Assembly (NCBI GenBank): GCA_013396525.1
Contig: VWYX01001216.1
Location: forward strand, 124,001-188,000
Length of the DNA stretch: 64,000 nucleotides
Source: Chaetorhynchus papuensis
Taxonomy: Eukaryota > Chordata > Aves > Passeriformes > Rhipiduridae
Direction of reading: 5' to 3'
Positions 1 through 14,329 of this stretch are shown piece after piece. The notes under the pieces were generated by a model. That model made no database searches. It saw only the letters and a list, made by a program, of their open reading frames with translations, and was not told where the DNA came from. The position numbers were made by a program, and so were the translations under genes. The stretch's first letter is position 1. Each line of letters starts with the position of its first letter.

Positions 1-305
1 AGTTGAAATGTTGTCCTAAGATGCTTCCATGCAACCAAGACTTCACAGAAAAGATGGAAAAATAGGGCACCCTGGGCTCAAACTTGTGCATAAAATAACT
101 AAGTTGGATTGTTAGTAGTTCCTGTTGAAGACAGGTTTGCACAGGTTTCCTAGCTTAATAAAAGAAAGTGTAACATTGGGACATAGATTTACCTTGTTTC
201 ATTGTAGAAAGCATTTGTGGATGGAACTTTGTCTTTGGAAAGAATGAGTTGAAAAATTTGTGGTCAGTAATTAAAACTATTGATATATACTTGTTCTTTT
301 TCTAG

Positions 306-3300
306 CTAGGAGATGAAAGCGATGAAACTGCTGACGTGCAAAATGCTGGCCTTCTGACATCAGATATACCTTCTGCAACAAACTATTTTCTACAGTACAT
401 CAGTTCCAGGTGAGACTTCGGGGAAACCAGTAGAACAGTTCTCCTTACTCTTTATTGAAGGTTCTTTATGATTCTGCTCTTTATTGGATGCAGGGCTTAG
501 ACTGGGTCAGTAGGCACCCAGGCTTCTGAAGAATGAGATGGCAGTCTTCAGATCTTGGGGAATCCTCAGTCATCTGGTCAAGGGAGATGCATTTGATACT
601 ATTTATTTGACCACATCCTCACCAAAGCCTCTTCAGAGAACCAACAAGCATGAGATGAGAAGTCTTCTCATGAATGATTAGAAACAGTGATGGACTAAAT
701 TGGAGCTACCAGTAGAATCCTGTGGAGATCTGCACTGTATTTGTGTTGTTCAGTATGTTTCATATATGATATGGATAAAAGGAAGAATAGTTAAAATTTT
801 TCATTGTAGTAAGCTTTTCAGAGTTATGTAGAGGGCCTGTATGAATAGGAGCCTAACTGTGGGAGGATTTTGAAAGAACTTCTGATGAAGCAATAACGTC
901 AGAAGAAATGTGATGTATAGGTAAAGGGAGGCAGCCAGGAGAAAACTGCTAATCCTGTCTTACGTAGTGATGAGCTCTGAGCTGACAGCCTTCACTTGAG
1001 GCTAAGGTAGTGATACAGCTCTGTGAAAATGCTAGCTTAGTAATGGTCAAAAAAATGAAGTAATGTACAGAATGAGTAAAATACAGAAGATACAGAGCTG
1101 TAAATTCAGGTAAAAACTGGAAAAGTGTGAGGGGAAATCTCATCAAGAGTGATGATATAGAGCAACATCTCTGTTCCTGGAGTAAGCTGAAGTTGAGATT
1201 ATTTGAGGCCGTGAAATAGTTGTAGGTAAAGCATCAATACATTCTTGCTTTGTCCTTATATTTGGCATTTTTAAGATCCTGTTGTTCACTATGAAGTAGG
1301 CAGTTTTGCAGTCCAATGAACTTTTGATGCTGAACTTTTCAGATGATGCGCTGGAGAGGTAGAGAACACCTTTGCCCTCTTGATGCCAGATCAATGTCTT
1401 TCCAAGAGACACAGTCAGATTTGTTCAATCAGATTTGGCACACAGTAACTACTAATATGTGACCTTCAAAAACTGAAATTTTTTTTTTTTTTGTATTTTC
1501 CAACTCATATGCCATCATCATATGTCATTTCATTTGAGTGTTTATTTTGGGTGGATTTATTCATGGTGAGTCAATTTCCAGAAACCTAGTTTTGGACTTA
1601 CCTTAAAAAAAAATAGTGTCTCTAAGGGGAGTTGGCTCTGGTTTTCAGCTGAGATGGCAAAGCATTATGGTAATCAACTTGCAAAAGGAAACTCCTTCCT
1701 TAGTGTAACACTGTCAGTTCTTTAAAAACTGTAAATGTTGGATGCTGGTAGGCCACATTGAATTCCCTGTCAACATTTAGAGCTCAGAACTGTAGTATTT
1801 AATTCCCTTAGTAGGTAGAGCTGTCTTCCACTGAGGATCTCCTCTGTTCTAGGAATCCCCTTATTCAGAAGTAGCAACTTTACATGTACAGTTTAAAAGT
1901 TTGTTTGGTTTCACTTGAATCGTGTAGATGTGAGTCCCCATTTTCCAAACTTGGTGAAATGCACATAGGCTATGTTCACTTTGTGAGCAAACTGGTGTCT
2001 TAGAAAGGTGTGCTTGATGGGAAGGGACAGGAACAATGACTTGTTAAGTCTTTGGAGTCTGTAAAAGAATAAAACTGTTGTCCTTCCTAAATAGGATTTT
2101 AAATCTGTTAATACTAATGGGAGGAGGCTGCCTATTCTATAAGGGAGAAGTAAAGGCTGATACTTGATTGTGAAACTTCTTGGAGAAGCTGAGGTATTGC
2201 AGCTAGTCTGATAAAAGGCATTACGTATCCCTGCTACCTTTGCTTCAGTTACGATATTGGAAGTGCTTTTGTTTCAGTTCTTTCCCTTTTTGAGAGAATT
2301 GACCTAAAAATATGTAGTAGTTCAAGTCTGTGCATGTAGAATACTTTTTAAAAAAGTATGTTATATGATTAGACAATAAGCCCTCACTTAGCACTCAGCA
2401 TTGCTTTGTATGTTATTAGTTATCTGAAGGGGAAGATTTTTACCGAGACAAAACCATTTGTTGTCATTCTGCGAGAATTCTCGTTCTGTAAAACTAGATT
2501 GTGCTCTCGTGTTAAGTTGAATTAATTTTTACCTATGTTTGTGTCAATCAGTGCTTACATCTTTAAAGCCAGTGACAATCACTCACTTTCTGAGGAATTT
2601 TATTAGTAGGAAATAAAAGAGGTACTATTTTCTGTCTTGTAAAACCCGGTTTATTTCTTGGGTTTTTTTCAGCGTAGAGAGCTCTACAAACAATGCAGAT
2701 GCATCTAGCAACAAGTTTGTTTTTGGACAGAACATGAGTGAGCGAGTCCTAGTGAGTATCCACTACATATATGTTGTTATTTTGTGAGCAGTTTGTTACG
2801 GATTCTCACTCAGGAATTTTGAGAGCCTTTAATTATACTTGTCACTTGAGTATGGGGGTTTTTTTCAGTGGTTTCCCTTGAAGATAACTTACTTTGAGTG
2901 CAGCATGGGAAGTTGGTTATGAGCTATTGTCTGCCCAGCAATACTCTCCAGGTTTTCCCTGCCGAGCTCTCTCAATGTAAGAAGATTCAGTGCCCTCTCT
3001 GTAGCGCATGTGGTTCTTGTGCCCAAGCATTTTATGGCACAGCTTGTTGCTTTAAATGGCTATTGGAGTATAAGAATTATGCTTGTCCTCAAAATTGAGA
3101 GCAGTTCAGTTATGTGACTCCCCCCAGGATGGGATTTCAAGCCCAGCAGTAAAGCAGCTGCCTCAGGACTGAGGTATGATTCCAGAAATGCTGTTTATGA
3201 TGTGCCAACCTAAGGAATAACTTCTAGTACCTCACCGTTTCCTGCTGTTTTTATTCCTGTGCCGAACAAAATGGAAACATTTAATGTGAAGTGTTCAGAC

Positions 3301-6300
3301 CAGTCTAATGACCAAGCAGGAGTTCAGTCAACTATGCCATGAGTAGCTGTAGCTGAAACTGACTTGCTTTGGTGAACAAAGCAAGTCAAAAAGCTTCAAA
3401 ATAAGGACTGAAATTTGGTATGAGTTCAAGGGAAAATTATTTGAACTGGTTTTCAGGTCACACTCCATTCAGTTCCTTGGCTGGCTAGTAGGATAGCTTT
3501 AACTGTGAAAGCATGTTGTCCATGAGATTCCTTTTTTGCCGTATAGTTTATAAATAGTGGAGCTGCCCTCAGTACTTGGTCACTAGTCCTGTTCAGCAGA
3601 ATTAGTGTTTGTTTTCTCTCTTCTGTTTACCTCCTCTTATTTCTGTGATAGAGTCCACCAAAATCAAATGAAGGTAGTACAGAAAGTAATAAGGAGAATG
3701 CTGCTACAGAGTCTGGGTCTGAATCGTCTTCTCAGGAGGCCACACCAGAGAAAGGTGAAAAACAAAATATTATATTAGGAATGGTAGTTAATCCTTTTTA
3801 AATTATTGTATTTTTCAATATGCTGTTACTTTTCAAAAACATAAGATTTTTATGTTACCTTTACTGTCTCCTACAAAGATACAGGCTGGATGTGGAAGTT
3901 GCTGGATGCTGTAGATCCTCTAATATTAAACATGTACAGGCTGCACTGTCTTTTTCATTGTCATTCTGTGGTACTGGGAGTATCTTCAGCAGAATGAAAG
4001 TAGAGGGAATTAACAGAACTGGTAGTAGGAGAAACACGGCAAACTTTTTTTTAACAATTCTATTTCAAGTGACTGAGTTTGAGTCAAATCTGTATTGCAT
4101 TGAGTGGGTGCACCACATGTTGCTTGAACTCAGAACTGTTTGCTGGATTCTGTGTCTTCAAATAGTCAAGATATTATGGAAATTCTGGCAACTGTGGGTT
4201 TTCTTCAGTAAAATGCTTGCAAGCCCAAATGAAAGTGAAAAATTAATTGCGCTGTCCATGTGTAGGCACAGCTGTATGGCTGGCAAGAGTATCAGTACTG
4301 CTGGAGCATCTACAGATAAGCAGGTGTCCACGCAAAGGTTGTGAACTATTGTGTGTGGGGACAAAACTTGATAACTTACCTCTTTTGTCCCTTGGGCTTG
4401 TAAAACAAGTATTAAAAGACAAGCTTTACCTTCTGCTTAAAATTTCAGTCCTTTTTTACATGTTCTATTAAGGTCTGTCTTATACTTTTCAAAAGGTCTC
4501 AGAATTCTGGTGTACTTGTGTGAGACCTTTGTACATCTTATAAAATTATATGCTAATCATTCTCAGACTCTCAAAATGTTGTTCAGCTAATAATATTTCA
4601 GAATCACTGGCAGAGTCTGCAGCAGCCTATACTAAAGCAACAGCAAGGAAGTGTTTATTAGCGAAGGTAGAAGTGATTACTGGGGAGGAAGCTGAAAGTA
4701 ACGTGTTACAGGTAAGAAACGGATAGAGTAGAGGAGCTTTGAGTTTGTGGGGATTCATATGGATGTCCAGTGAATGCACACCATCTGATTCCCTACAACT
4801 CAGCCTTCCTCTATATCTGTAATGTATTTTCTTGTGTTAAAATGCAAACTTTAGCTATTTATATCAGATCGTTATTTATTAACTTGTTATCCATTGTTTT
4901 TTAATTTCCTCTTTCTGTAAAAGTTTTAGTGTATAAGCCATCCAGGTGTATCTTAAGCATACTTTTCTGAATCCATCACATAGAAGCTTCTATTTTTTAT
5001 GAGACGATTATTTGAAGAAAATTTAAATTAACTAATATTTTTAAGCTCTTTAATTGTTGTACTATTGAAGATTTTCTAAAACTTGGAATGAACTATATGC
5101 CAGCAGTCTGGTTTCTTGCAAAGCAGAAACTATATCACAAACACTCAGGAATTTGGCTTGAGATACTTAATTGAATTAGTGATGTTGTAGAAGGATATTT
5201 GGTCATGACTTAGACTCCTGATCTTAATAATGATATATTTAACATTGTAGTTATTCATTAACTTAAATATACTTACTCCAGTATATCTTTAAGAAAAACG
5301 TGCAGGGTTTTCATATAAAATGAAGTGGTATATGTATTTTTTTCTCTTCTTTCTTTATCCTCCAATTATAGTTTGGTTTTTTTCCTTGAGATACTTTGTT
5401 TCTCAGCATTTGAACTGTGTTATTTTCAAGGATAGCTTTTTTTTATTCTTACAGATGTGATGGTCTGTTCTGACACCAAACAGTTGCACTGTCAGTATCT
5501 AATGCCTATCAGTTACCCTTGTATTACCTTACAAAATGATACTCTATAATGTTTATCTTCTTGGACTTCTTTTTGCCAGACATAAATGGTCTTTAAATGG
5601 TTCTTCTGGTACTTGTCTGTTTCTGTGTAATTCAGAAATGTCTGTATGCTTCACATAATTGAACAAGACACTGAAGAGATAAAAATCCTGTTTCACTTAG
5701 GAAAACCACAACTTTTGGCAGTTGTATACTTAATAGAGGACTGACTTGCATGAATATGTTATAACTTAACAGACCTCTTGCCTAACTTTTATTCTTTTTT
5801 TTTTTCCTGTGAAGTGTAATGCATTAGAATTCCAAATGGGACTTGTACAGACTAGAACTATGTTAATATTGCAGAAACAGAATATACAGAGCTCGATGTT
5901 TTGGGGTGAAGAAAATGAGAAATGGAGGGAATGAAAATGGAAATACCTTTTCCACTTAGTGCATGCTTCTTTGTGGTGAACTTGAGGGGTGCTGAGGTAT
6001 AAAACCTCAGCAGTAACTGGATTCTAATCCAGAAGTTGGATTAGAGAGGTATATAGAGAGAGATGTTTGGCATGGAAGAAAAAGGGAGCTTGTATGTCAA
6101 GAAAAGGAGCATTCCTGCTGTTGGGAAAAAATACATACACCTTTTGAATTTTATAACTAATGAACCCTGCAGGGAGGCAGTAAAAATACCTCACTTATTA
6201 ATGACTCTGTGTGGTTCAGGCTTTATGAATTGATAATGAGCCAGCATGTTTGTTCATCCTTTGCTTCCTTAATACAGGAAGAATTTTGCTTTGCTTTCAT

Positions 6301-9300
6301 TGTATTTGCTGGGTCTTCCCAGCAACAACTACCATCTTCAGTGGTGCAATGGGTACCTAAGGCTTTTAAAAGAATTGCCTGATATAAGGCAGTCTCTTAT
6401 GACATTAAGTTTCCTCTATGAAAGCTTATACCTTACCTGAAAATTGCTTGTTGTTTTGATCTTGAACCCTTTTATTCTTTAAGAATAAATAGCTTCTGTT
6501 AATAAAACCTTGTGAAAACGGACAGCATATTTCGAGAAATTTATTGCAAAAGAGAGGATGACTGTTTTCACTTCCACAGCTATAAACAAATAAAAATTCC
6601 AGTATGAAATCTGAATATTTTTTTAACCAACTGTAGGTGACTAAGAAATATATGATTACATCAATCAACCACTATGCCATAGAGATATTTTCTGTTACAG
6701 ATTCAGTGCAAGCTGTTTGTATTTGATAAAAGCTCTCAGTCTTGGGTGGAAAGAGGTCGAGGGCTCCTGAGACTCAATGATATGGCCTCAACAGATGATG
6801 GAACATTACAGTCTCGACTGGGTAAGAGGATCCAGGGCAAATGAGATACTGCATGACAGTCATGCTGTTTTCATAGGGTTCTTCTTGACACACAGCAACT
6901 TTCACTTTAGTTTGTCTTAGCTACAGCAACTCAGAAACAGTTTGGACCTTTTCTTTTGCTTCAGTTAGTGAACGTTTGCCCTCTTCTTTTGCCGCAAATG
7001 TTCCAGTTACTTTTTCCCCCCATAAAAGCAAGCCATGTTTAGTAACTAGAATATTTGACTAGAAATTTATGGTAACATCATTCAGATCTGGCTGTTTTGG
7101 ATTGGTTGCTTGTGGTGGGGAAGTCTGTTTGAATAGTGCACGATTGTTCAGGCTGGCAGGAATGTGCATTAGCCTGAAATCATCGGTGCAGATGCAATTG
7201 TGCACTTTGATGTATTAACATAAAAGGCTTCAGCCTAAATACCTTTAGATATGACTCATAATCTTTAATAGCTTTGTTGCACTTTAAGCCCAGCCAGCAG
7301 CCAAGACCCTTTCAGCTGCTTGCTCACTCCCCCTCCAGCAGGATCGGGGAGAAATTTGAAAGTGTATAAAAGTTAGAAAACTTATGGCTTAAGATAAAGA
7401 CAGTTCAATAAAGAAAGCAAAAGCGGTGCATGCAAACACAGTAAAACAAGAAATTAATTCACTGCTTCCCACGGGCAAGCAGGCGTTCATCCATCTCCAG
7501 GACAGCAGGGCCCCATCACACGTAATGGTGACTTGGGAGGACAAACGCCATCACTCCAAACATCCTCCCTCTTCTTCTTCCCCCTGCTTTTATCCTGAGC
7601 ATGGTTTTATATGGTCTGGAATATCCCTTTGGTCAGTTTGGGTCACCTGTCCCGGCTGTGTCTCCTCCCAGCCTCCCACATACTCCCAGCCCCCTCACCA
7701 GTGTAGTAATACGAAAAGCAGAAAAGGCCTTGGCTCTGTGCAAGCGCTGCTCAGCAATAACAAAAACATCTCCGTATTACCAACTGTATGTTCAGCACAA
7801 ATCCAGAACACAACCAGTGACTGGGAAGAAAGTTAACTCTACCCTAGCCAAAACCAGCACAAGCCTACATTCTTCTCATTTACAGTTGTGACAAAAGAGC
7901 TTACTTGTAAAAAGACTGAAACCTTTATACAATAAGAATTGTCTTGACTGTTTTGAGCTTCCTGATGCGTCTTTTTCCACCTAACTGATCTTGTAACTTG
8001 GCTTTAGTGATGAGGACTCAGGGGAGTCTCAGGTTAATCTTAAATACCAAGCTCTGGGCTCAGATGCAGATTGATAAAGCCAGTGAGAAGAGTATCCGGA
8101 TCACCGCCATGGATACAGAGGACCAGGGAGTTAAAGTTTTTCTTATATCAGTGAGTACTGTTTTTTGTTTATGCCTTAACCTTCCTACTAAAGTTGGTGC
8201 TTGCTTAAACTGTAGTTGAGGTAGCATTCCCATTTTTCTTTGCACCCTACACTGTCTTAACATCACCCCTGCCCCAAAGACAAGGCGCTTGGCAGATTTG
8301 CTTGTCTAAAAAATCTTGCTAGTTGTGAACAGATGCCACATCAAAGGCTGTCCTAGGAAGCCAGGTTGTCCAAATCATTGCCCGTGGAGTCATGTGATCT
8401 GTTCCACACATACTGAGACTCTGTAGTGTTTAATGCAGATTGTTTTCTGATATTAAGAAAAAATGGCATTATTTCATAGATTTTATGCAATAGTTTAACC
8501 AAAATTAGATCTATTGGAAATTTCAGCCCAGGGAAGCTATCACTGGCTGCAGTGCGGGAGGATGGATAAGTGCCCACTGAAAGGGAAACACTAAAACTCT
8601 GTCGAGATCCTTACGTTAGTACTTAAAGGCTACACATTTTAAGTTTGATTTTCTTTTGATACAGAGTATTCAAGGCAGTAACAGCATAGTGAAAGTGATT
8701 TCTGTGCTTGCTAAATGGGGAATGGGAATCCCAGTCAGAATTACTAAAACACTCGGCATCTCATCATACGGTCAGCAAGGAAGAAAGGTCATTCCCTAAT
8801 GTTTGCTAAAGCATTTACAGATTTGGAGAGGTCCGAACACATTCTTTTGATTTACACTGATTCTACACAAGATGTTACAAAAGAATTAGTGTTCCTAGGG
8901 ATCAGAAATTGAGAGCATCAGCAAATGGTCAGCTTTCCCTGTGACATTAGGTTTGTAGGGCTGGGGTCTGGAATTCCAGAATGGAACTTAATGATACCAA
9001 ATATGCATTGATGAAGAAAAATAAGTGAAATTAATGGATACGTTTTTCTCAGTATTTTTCTAGATTTGAAAGTTTTAGTTAATCTTTCATCAAGTTATTC
9101 ACTCTTGATTTTAGTATTGATAAAAAGTATCTTGTTTGGAATTATTCTTTCATTAGAGCTCATTGCAGGGGAATTTTGCAGATACAGAGGTGACAGATTC
9201 AAGTGTCAGGTGGGGCTGATGGAAGCTATATTTTACGAAAGAATCTGAGAAGTGGGATTGTTACCTTACAGTTATCATGAAATAAGGATAATAGTTACTA

Positions 9301-11128
9301 TGAGGACCTAATTGACATAGTGAAGAGAGAGTTTTGTAGTATTTGAAGGGAGTTTCCTTTTAAATAATGTCCATTAAATATTTCGTTTGATAGGCCTAAT
9401 AATTGATTGGTTTGAAGGCATAAAGTGCCCATTAGCCTTTGAGAGTTAAAAATACATATTCTTCAACAGGTTGTCAGAAATGCATCCCTCGTAAACAAAG
9501 TCTGTTCAAAAAACATTGGAATAATTGCCTGCCTGACTCTCCATTCAGCTTTCTCATTATATCTCATATTGAAATTTTATTCCAGTGCCTCATGAAACAA
9601 TTGGCTTGATTATGATTAACTAATGTGTGAAGTTGAATGATTGACAGGCCAGCAAAAATCTGCAAGATTTTAATTGAAGATCTTTTTATTATGAGCTTTT
9701 GGGAGATGTCAGGAAAGCTCTGTGATTTCTGTGTGAAGAAGGCTATATGAACTCAGCTAGTACTAGCTATGTTAGCCAGAGAAGCTGGAGCTAAGCAGAG
9801 GAATAGACTCTCACCACCAGAGTTCAGTATATCTAATGTCCTGCTGTGTGTACCACAGCCCATTCTGACTGGTTTGAAAAATACTTAATGAGAAAGCTGA
9901 AAAGTATATTGTGAAATTTGGCATGACTGGTGTGTGTTAGGTCAGCAGTGTTTTACTGTGTTATAATTCTGTGCACCTTTTTCTTATTTCTGAATTTTAA
10001 ATTGCAGGCAAGCTCTAAAGATACAGGGCAGTTGTATGCTGCATTGCACCATCGGATCTTGGCCTTGCGGAGTAGAGTGGAACAAGAACAAGAAGTCAAG
10101 AATGTAGCACCTGAGCCAGGGGTAACGCAGTCAAATGAGGAAGACAGTGACGATGATGTCATTGCACCTTCAGGATCAGTTGGAAGTGGTAAGTAAGAAA
10201 GACAATGGTGTCTCCTGTTTTCCATGCATTTTTCTGTGTCATTTCTTAAGGCAGACTGTGCTCTTTGTATATGTCTGTGGAGTAGGACTATTGCATGGAT
10301 TGCCTTTTTGAATGCAACTACTACTTGCTTCTTCTCCAAACTGGTAAAAGGCCCTTGTGCTGCCTCTGAGTTACTTGCCACAGTTTAGCAGAGGTTTTCT
10401 GTGCTTTTTATTGTTTACGGGATTTCTAAGGGTGGTTCTGAGTTTCATTTTTGCCTTCATCATGGCCAAGAGTTGCACATAAAACCTGAGATGACTCAGT
10501 GTCCCGCTTTGAGATCAGTAGACAGCGTCCAGACTAGTCTTTCAGTAGAGAGCTGTTTGGAAAGCAGATGGTTTACAAAGGGGTATGGAACGAGTGTAAT
10601 GTTTTTTATTGAGCATGAGAAGACCATAATTTAAGAAAAATACTATTCTTCAGTTTGAGGAAGGCGTCCTTTTGTACTCTCAACTTGGAAGTCATCTGTG
10701 CTTTGCTTTCTTGTGGCTGAGAACATCCAGCCTTTGACAGTCTTCCATCCAGATTGACGGGGGGGGGCGGGGGGAAAGAGGAATGAATATGAACAAAAGC
10801 CAAAAGCACTGGGAAGATTGAAGAGGTTGGAAACTGAGCTTTTAGGCTTTGGGATGCTGCTGGGATCCCTGAACCAGATTAGTCAAGAACATAAATTTCT
10901 ACAGTAGACAGATCTTAGTCTGGAGAAGGAATATGCAAGGCAGGAGAGGAGGAATTCTACAGTTCTCATCTCTTATTAACACCTGAATCTGAAACTTCTG
11001 TAGGCTGCTTGGGATGGGTCTCTTAATGCAAGGCAAGAAACAAAAGATATTTCTTATGACCGAGAACTGCTTTTATTGTTTCAGGTCCTAATGATGAAGG
11101 TGATGGGCAGAACGTTGGCAGCACATAG
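306..11128 (+). CDS. RANBP3: Ran-binding protein 3, C-terminal eight coding exons (5' part outside window)
   Basis: RANBP3 is a nuclear cofactor of the exportin CRM1; its Ran-binding domain (RanBD) recognises RanGTP. The coding exons I can place are 306-409, 2673-2751, 3652-3754, 4602-4711, 6701-6821, 8008-8150, 10008-10188 and 11085-11128. All have GT/AG borders and their phases join in one frame to a TAG stop. The second exon carries the FVFGQNMSERVL element just before a Ser/Glu-rich linker. Exons four to seven encode the RanBD: KATARKCLLAKVEVITGEE, then a strand with WVERGRGLLRLND, then the MRTQGSLRLILNTKLW core. After it come an acidic stretch (EEDSDDD) and a short tail ending NVGST. The first acceptor could be after base 305 or base 309; 305 keeps LGDESDE in frame. 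RANBP3L is the alternative, but adjacency to NDUFA11, as in human 19p13.3, favours RANBP3. The upstream exons are not in the window. Confidence 0.93.
7275..7859 (-). repeat. Solo ERV LTR in RANBP3 intron (same family as 61121-61733)
   Basis: Read on the minus strand this is a roughly 585-bp LTR. It has a TATA-like ATATAAAA region, the downstream AAGAAGAAG tract, a late ATTGAACTGTCTTTATCTC polyadenylation region and an end equivalent to TTAAA...ACA. It aligns through almost its whole length with the copy at 61121-61733. It lies between the exons ending at 6821 and starting at 8008, antisense to RANBP3. No clear target-site duplication was found, and the terminal bases have drifted. This is a widespread bird solo LTR family, of the ERVK or ERVL type. 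Confidence 0.8.
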
Positions 11129-12494
11129 CAGATGTGAGCCGATGTGCTTGCAAGGCTGCTATGAACACCATCTTGCAGGCATCTCTGGATACCCCAGGCC
11201 AACAATTATTTCAGGCAGTGTCGAAAGCTCCAGGACTTAAGAACTGTGCATCTCTGTTCTGTTTGTTTGGTTTTTTGGTCTGGATCAGTAGATTCCACAC
11301 AAAAAAAAAGCAGACTTGGAAACTACCTGAATGTGGTTTGGGACGTTGAAAGCTCATCATATTGATGAGCCAAAAAAAAAAAAATCCAACCCCAAAACAA
11401 ACAACAACAAAAACACAAAATGCAACTACCCCCAACCATTTCCCCTCTTCTTGTAATTAAAATGGCACATTACAGCTTGTCACAGCTTTTCATTGGGACC
11501 TTTTGGCTGTTTCTTCAGTAGTTCATGTCTTGCAGGTCTCCGAGGTAGAACTTTTCAACGCAGTTCCAACTTGAATTCTGCTTTTGTAACCCCTACTCCC
11601 CTTTATGCAGGGAAACCCTGTCCTCACCAGTTCCTATGCTCACTGGCTGCCCTTTTGGGTTCCTTTTTTTTTTTGGACTGCAGATGGGGCAGGTTATGTT
11701 TTTACCTTTTAATCCCAACATAGGTTGTGGAGGTGGATGCCATTGTTTGCTGTCTAGTGGGTTTGTAAACAAAGAAACAAAACATTGTGGTTCACCAGAA
11801 AAGCTTTTCTAATGTGGTAATAAGAGACTTTAAAGTCTGCAGGATGTTTTGCTAACTCCTTTTTTTCTTCCCATTTCATTAATTTTTCTTGGGGATTTAT
11901 ATTGTGGTGAGACTTTTTTATTTTAGTTTTTCAATAAGATGCTCTTGTGTGTTGAAAAAGTGAAACTATTGTTTTGTACTGTTCTTTTCTGTTACTATTT
12001 AAGGGAGAGCTAAGCCACTATATATAATAGATGTTGCATACAATTTTTCTTAGAAAATGTTATGTTACTGTGGCTACAGTAGAGTGTAGGAGGCATACAG
12101 GTTACATCTTCAGAAAAGTTAATGACAAAACAGCTGTTAGCCCTTGGAAGAATAAAATAGGCTCATGTAATGAGCTCTGCCAGCCGTCAAAATAAATCTG
12201 TACAATAAAGCAGCTCTCATTTAATGGCTTGATTCAACAAGCCATTTAAGCACTTGCCTGACTTAACTATATGTGAATAATCTTACTGAAGTCAATGCAA
12301 CTCTTCATGCTTAAAGTTGAGGACATTTTTAAATATGTTGCTGAATTAATGGCCTTAAATAGAAAATTTAACTTCTAACCCTTCCTGTCCCCATTCCATT
12401 TCCTGAAGTCTTGCAGCGTGAAGAAAAAGGAAATACTGCCAGACTTGAGTAGTTTGGGCTTGAGGTTCTTGTATTCTGTTCCACCACAAATAAA
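11129..12494 (+). other. RANBP3: RANBP3 3' UTR with candidate poly(A) signals
   Basis: This AT-rich stretch after the TAG stop has no open frame of note. It contains A-runs and AATAAA hexamers at 12191-12196, 12204-12209 and 12489-12494. The first pair is the likeliest poly(A) signal, but which is used cannot be told from sequence. Confidence 0.5.
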
Positions 12495-12499
12495 AGCAA

Positions 12500-14329
12500 G
12501 AATATGTTTTTCTGTGTGTAATTCTGAAGTACTCCTACTGTAACCATAACTCACCTTTTTTTGCTTTGGGTGTTTTTTAATCGTTTGAGCCTTTTGTGTA
12601 AAAGTTGAGTTTTATTTTCTTATTGAAACATATGGTATGTTCTTGTCCAGCAAAGTTGGAATTTCGTAGTCACCAGGTCACTTTCACTATAAATTCCCCA
12701 AATTGTTCTATTTCCTTTATAAATAGTTTGCTGATAGATAATTTCTGACTTGCATGCTTGCTCTTTTGTAGGTTAAGGATCTAAAATGCATCACCTAAAA
12801 AAATGAAAGGGGAAGAAGTATTTGATGTAGCATGAATTGAAAACAGAAACCCAGATTATAGTACAAAATCAACTTCGAAATTGAGTATTCAAATAGCAAA
12901 ACAGTCCTTATTGCCTCTATTTTAATGAAACACACTTTTCACTGGCAGTCAAGAACAAGTCTTCCCGTTTTCTTTTGTTAACCATCACTGAAGACTGATG
13001 CTGTTGGGGCAGAGGGTGCTTTTACTTTTCCTGATAGCCAGTTGAAGGAACATCTGTGATTACTTTTCTGGGAATTGGAAAGGGCTAATGATAAGCTGTG
13101 CCACTGCATATTGATCTCTCTGGATTGTCTGTTCATGCCTTCTTGCATTTTGGTTTTCTTTTTTCCTCCCTAGAGTACGGGGGTTTTTACCAATGAACAG
13201 ACCTGTTGCTGCAGCCCCCTACTCATGCCATGCTTCAACAGGAACATGGCAGGTTCTTTAGTACCCACCACACAGTTGTTTCTGCTTTACAGGGTCTGGG
13301 GACTTTCAAGTAAGTGATCTGCATTTTGGATCTGGGATCTTTTTACATTGTTGAGATACTCAGATTTAAACTACTCTTTTCAAACACCCTCGCACCATAA
13401 AGGTGTTTCTTGTCAGCAGCTTGTTCATAAGGAAAATTTATAAGGTGTCTTGGCCAGCACGGCCTACTTCTGGGAAAACAGGCATTATTTCCTGGTCCCA
13501 GGCTCTATGGGGTCTATGCTGGGTCTCACTTTGAAGTGTTCTACTAAAATGCAATTGATGGTGCATGAAGATTCAGAAAAATGGAATAAGCATGCTTGCT
13601 TTGGGGTTTGGTGGTACACAATCACCTACAGCTTTCTAAAACATTCGGCAACTATTTACTGATGCAGATTTTATTTTTAGCTAGAAGCTTTGCATAAATG
13701 TTTATAGTGAAGGCAGAAATGCTGCTGTGCATCCTGACAGAATTGTGTTGCTGTGCATCCCAACAGAATTGGCAATGGGTTGAGTTCAGGCCCTGCCCAG
13801 CAAGATATAGTTAGGCCAAAGCAAAACCCTGGCTTAGCTCTCTGCTTTAAGCCTTGGTAAACCAGTGACAGGCAAAACCAGATAATGCCCATGTGTCTCA
13901 AAAGATCTATGTAAGACTGTCATATCAAAATGTACATGGGAATTACATTAAAACCTGTGTCAGCAAGCAAACAAACAAAACACCCTGAGCCCTGCGTTGT
14001 GTTTCCTGTACCGGGCAGCGGCTGTTCGAGGGGAGGGTGATGGTGGCCAACTCTGCTGCCTTATAGCAGTCTTCCCCTTGATCGTGCTCCTGCTCCATCT
14101 TTCCCCTTAGGCCTCTTGTTAACTTTTGTGTGGTGTTGACGATTCCTGTATAGCCTGTGTGGCTGCTGACCCACACAGGCGCAGCCTTTCAGGTTTTCCA
14201 ATGGAAAAACAATACTGAAGAGTGTAGTAAATTTGAGCATGCTTGATGATGACAACAGTGTATTCTGGCAACCAGAAAGGCACAGCCAGGCGAGGGAGAG
14301 GATTGTGTCTCTCTGCTCTGCACTGAGGT
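12500..14329. other. Intergenic, no gene recognised
   Basis: There is no splice-bounded or conserved-looking frame here. The longest open frames are short and resemble no known protein. In human the small genes CAPS and VMAC lie between RANBP3 and NDUFA11; I do not see either in this stretch. Confidence 0.5.

Noticed and set aside
7426..7891. Plus-strand frames of 96-136 codons in a RANBP3 intron
   Set aside because: They recur at 61376-61710 because both are copies of the same solo LTR. They are antisense LTR sequence, not a gene.
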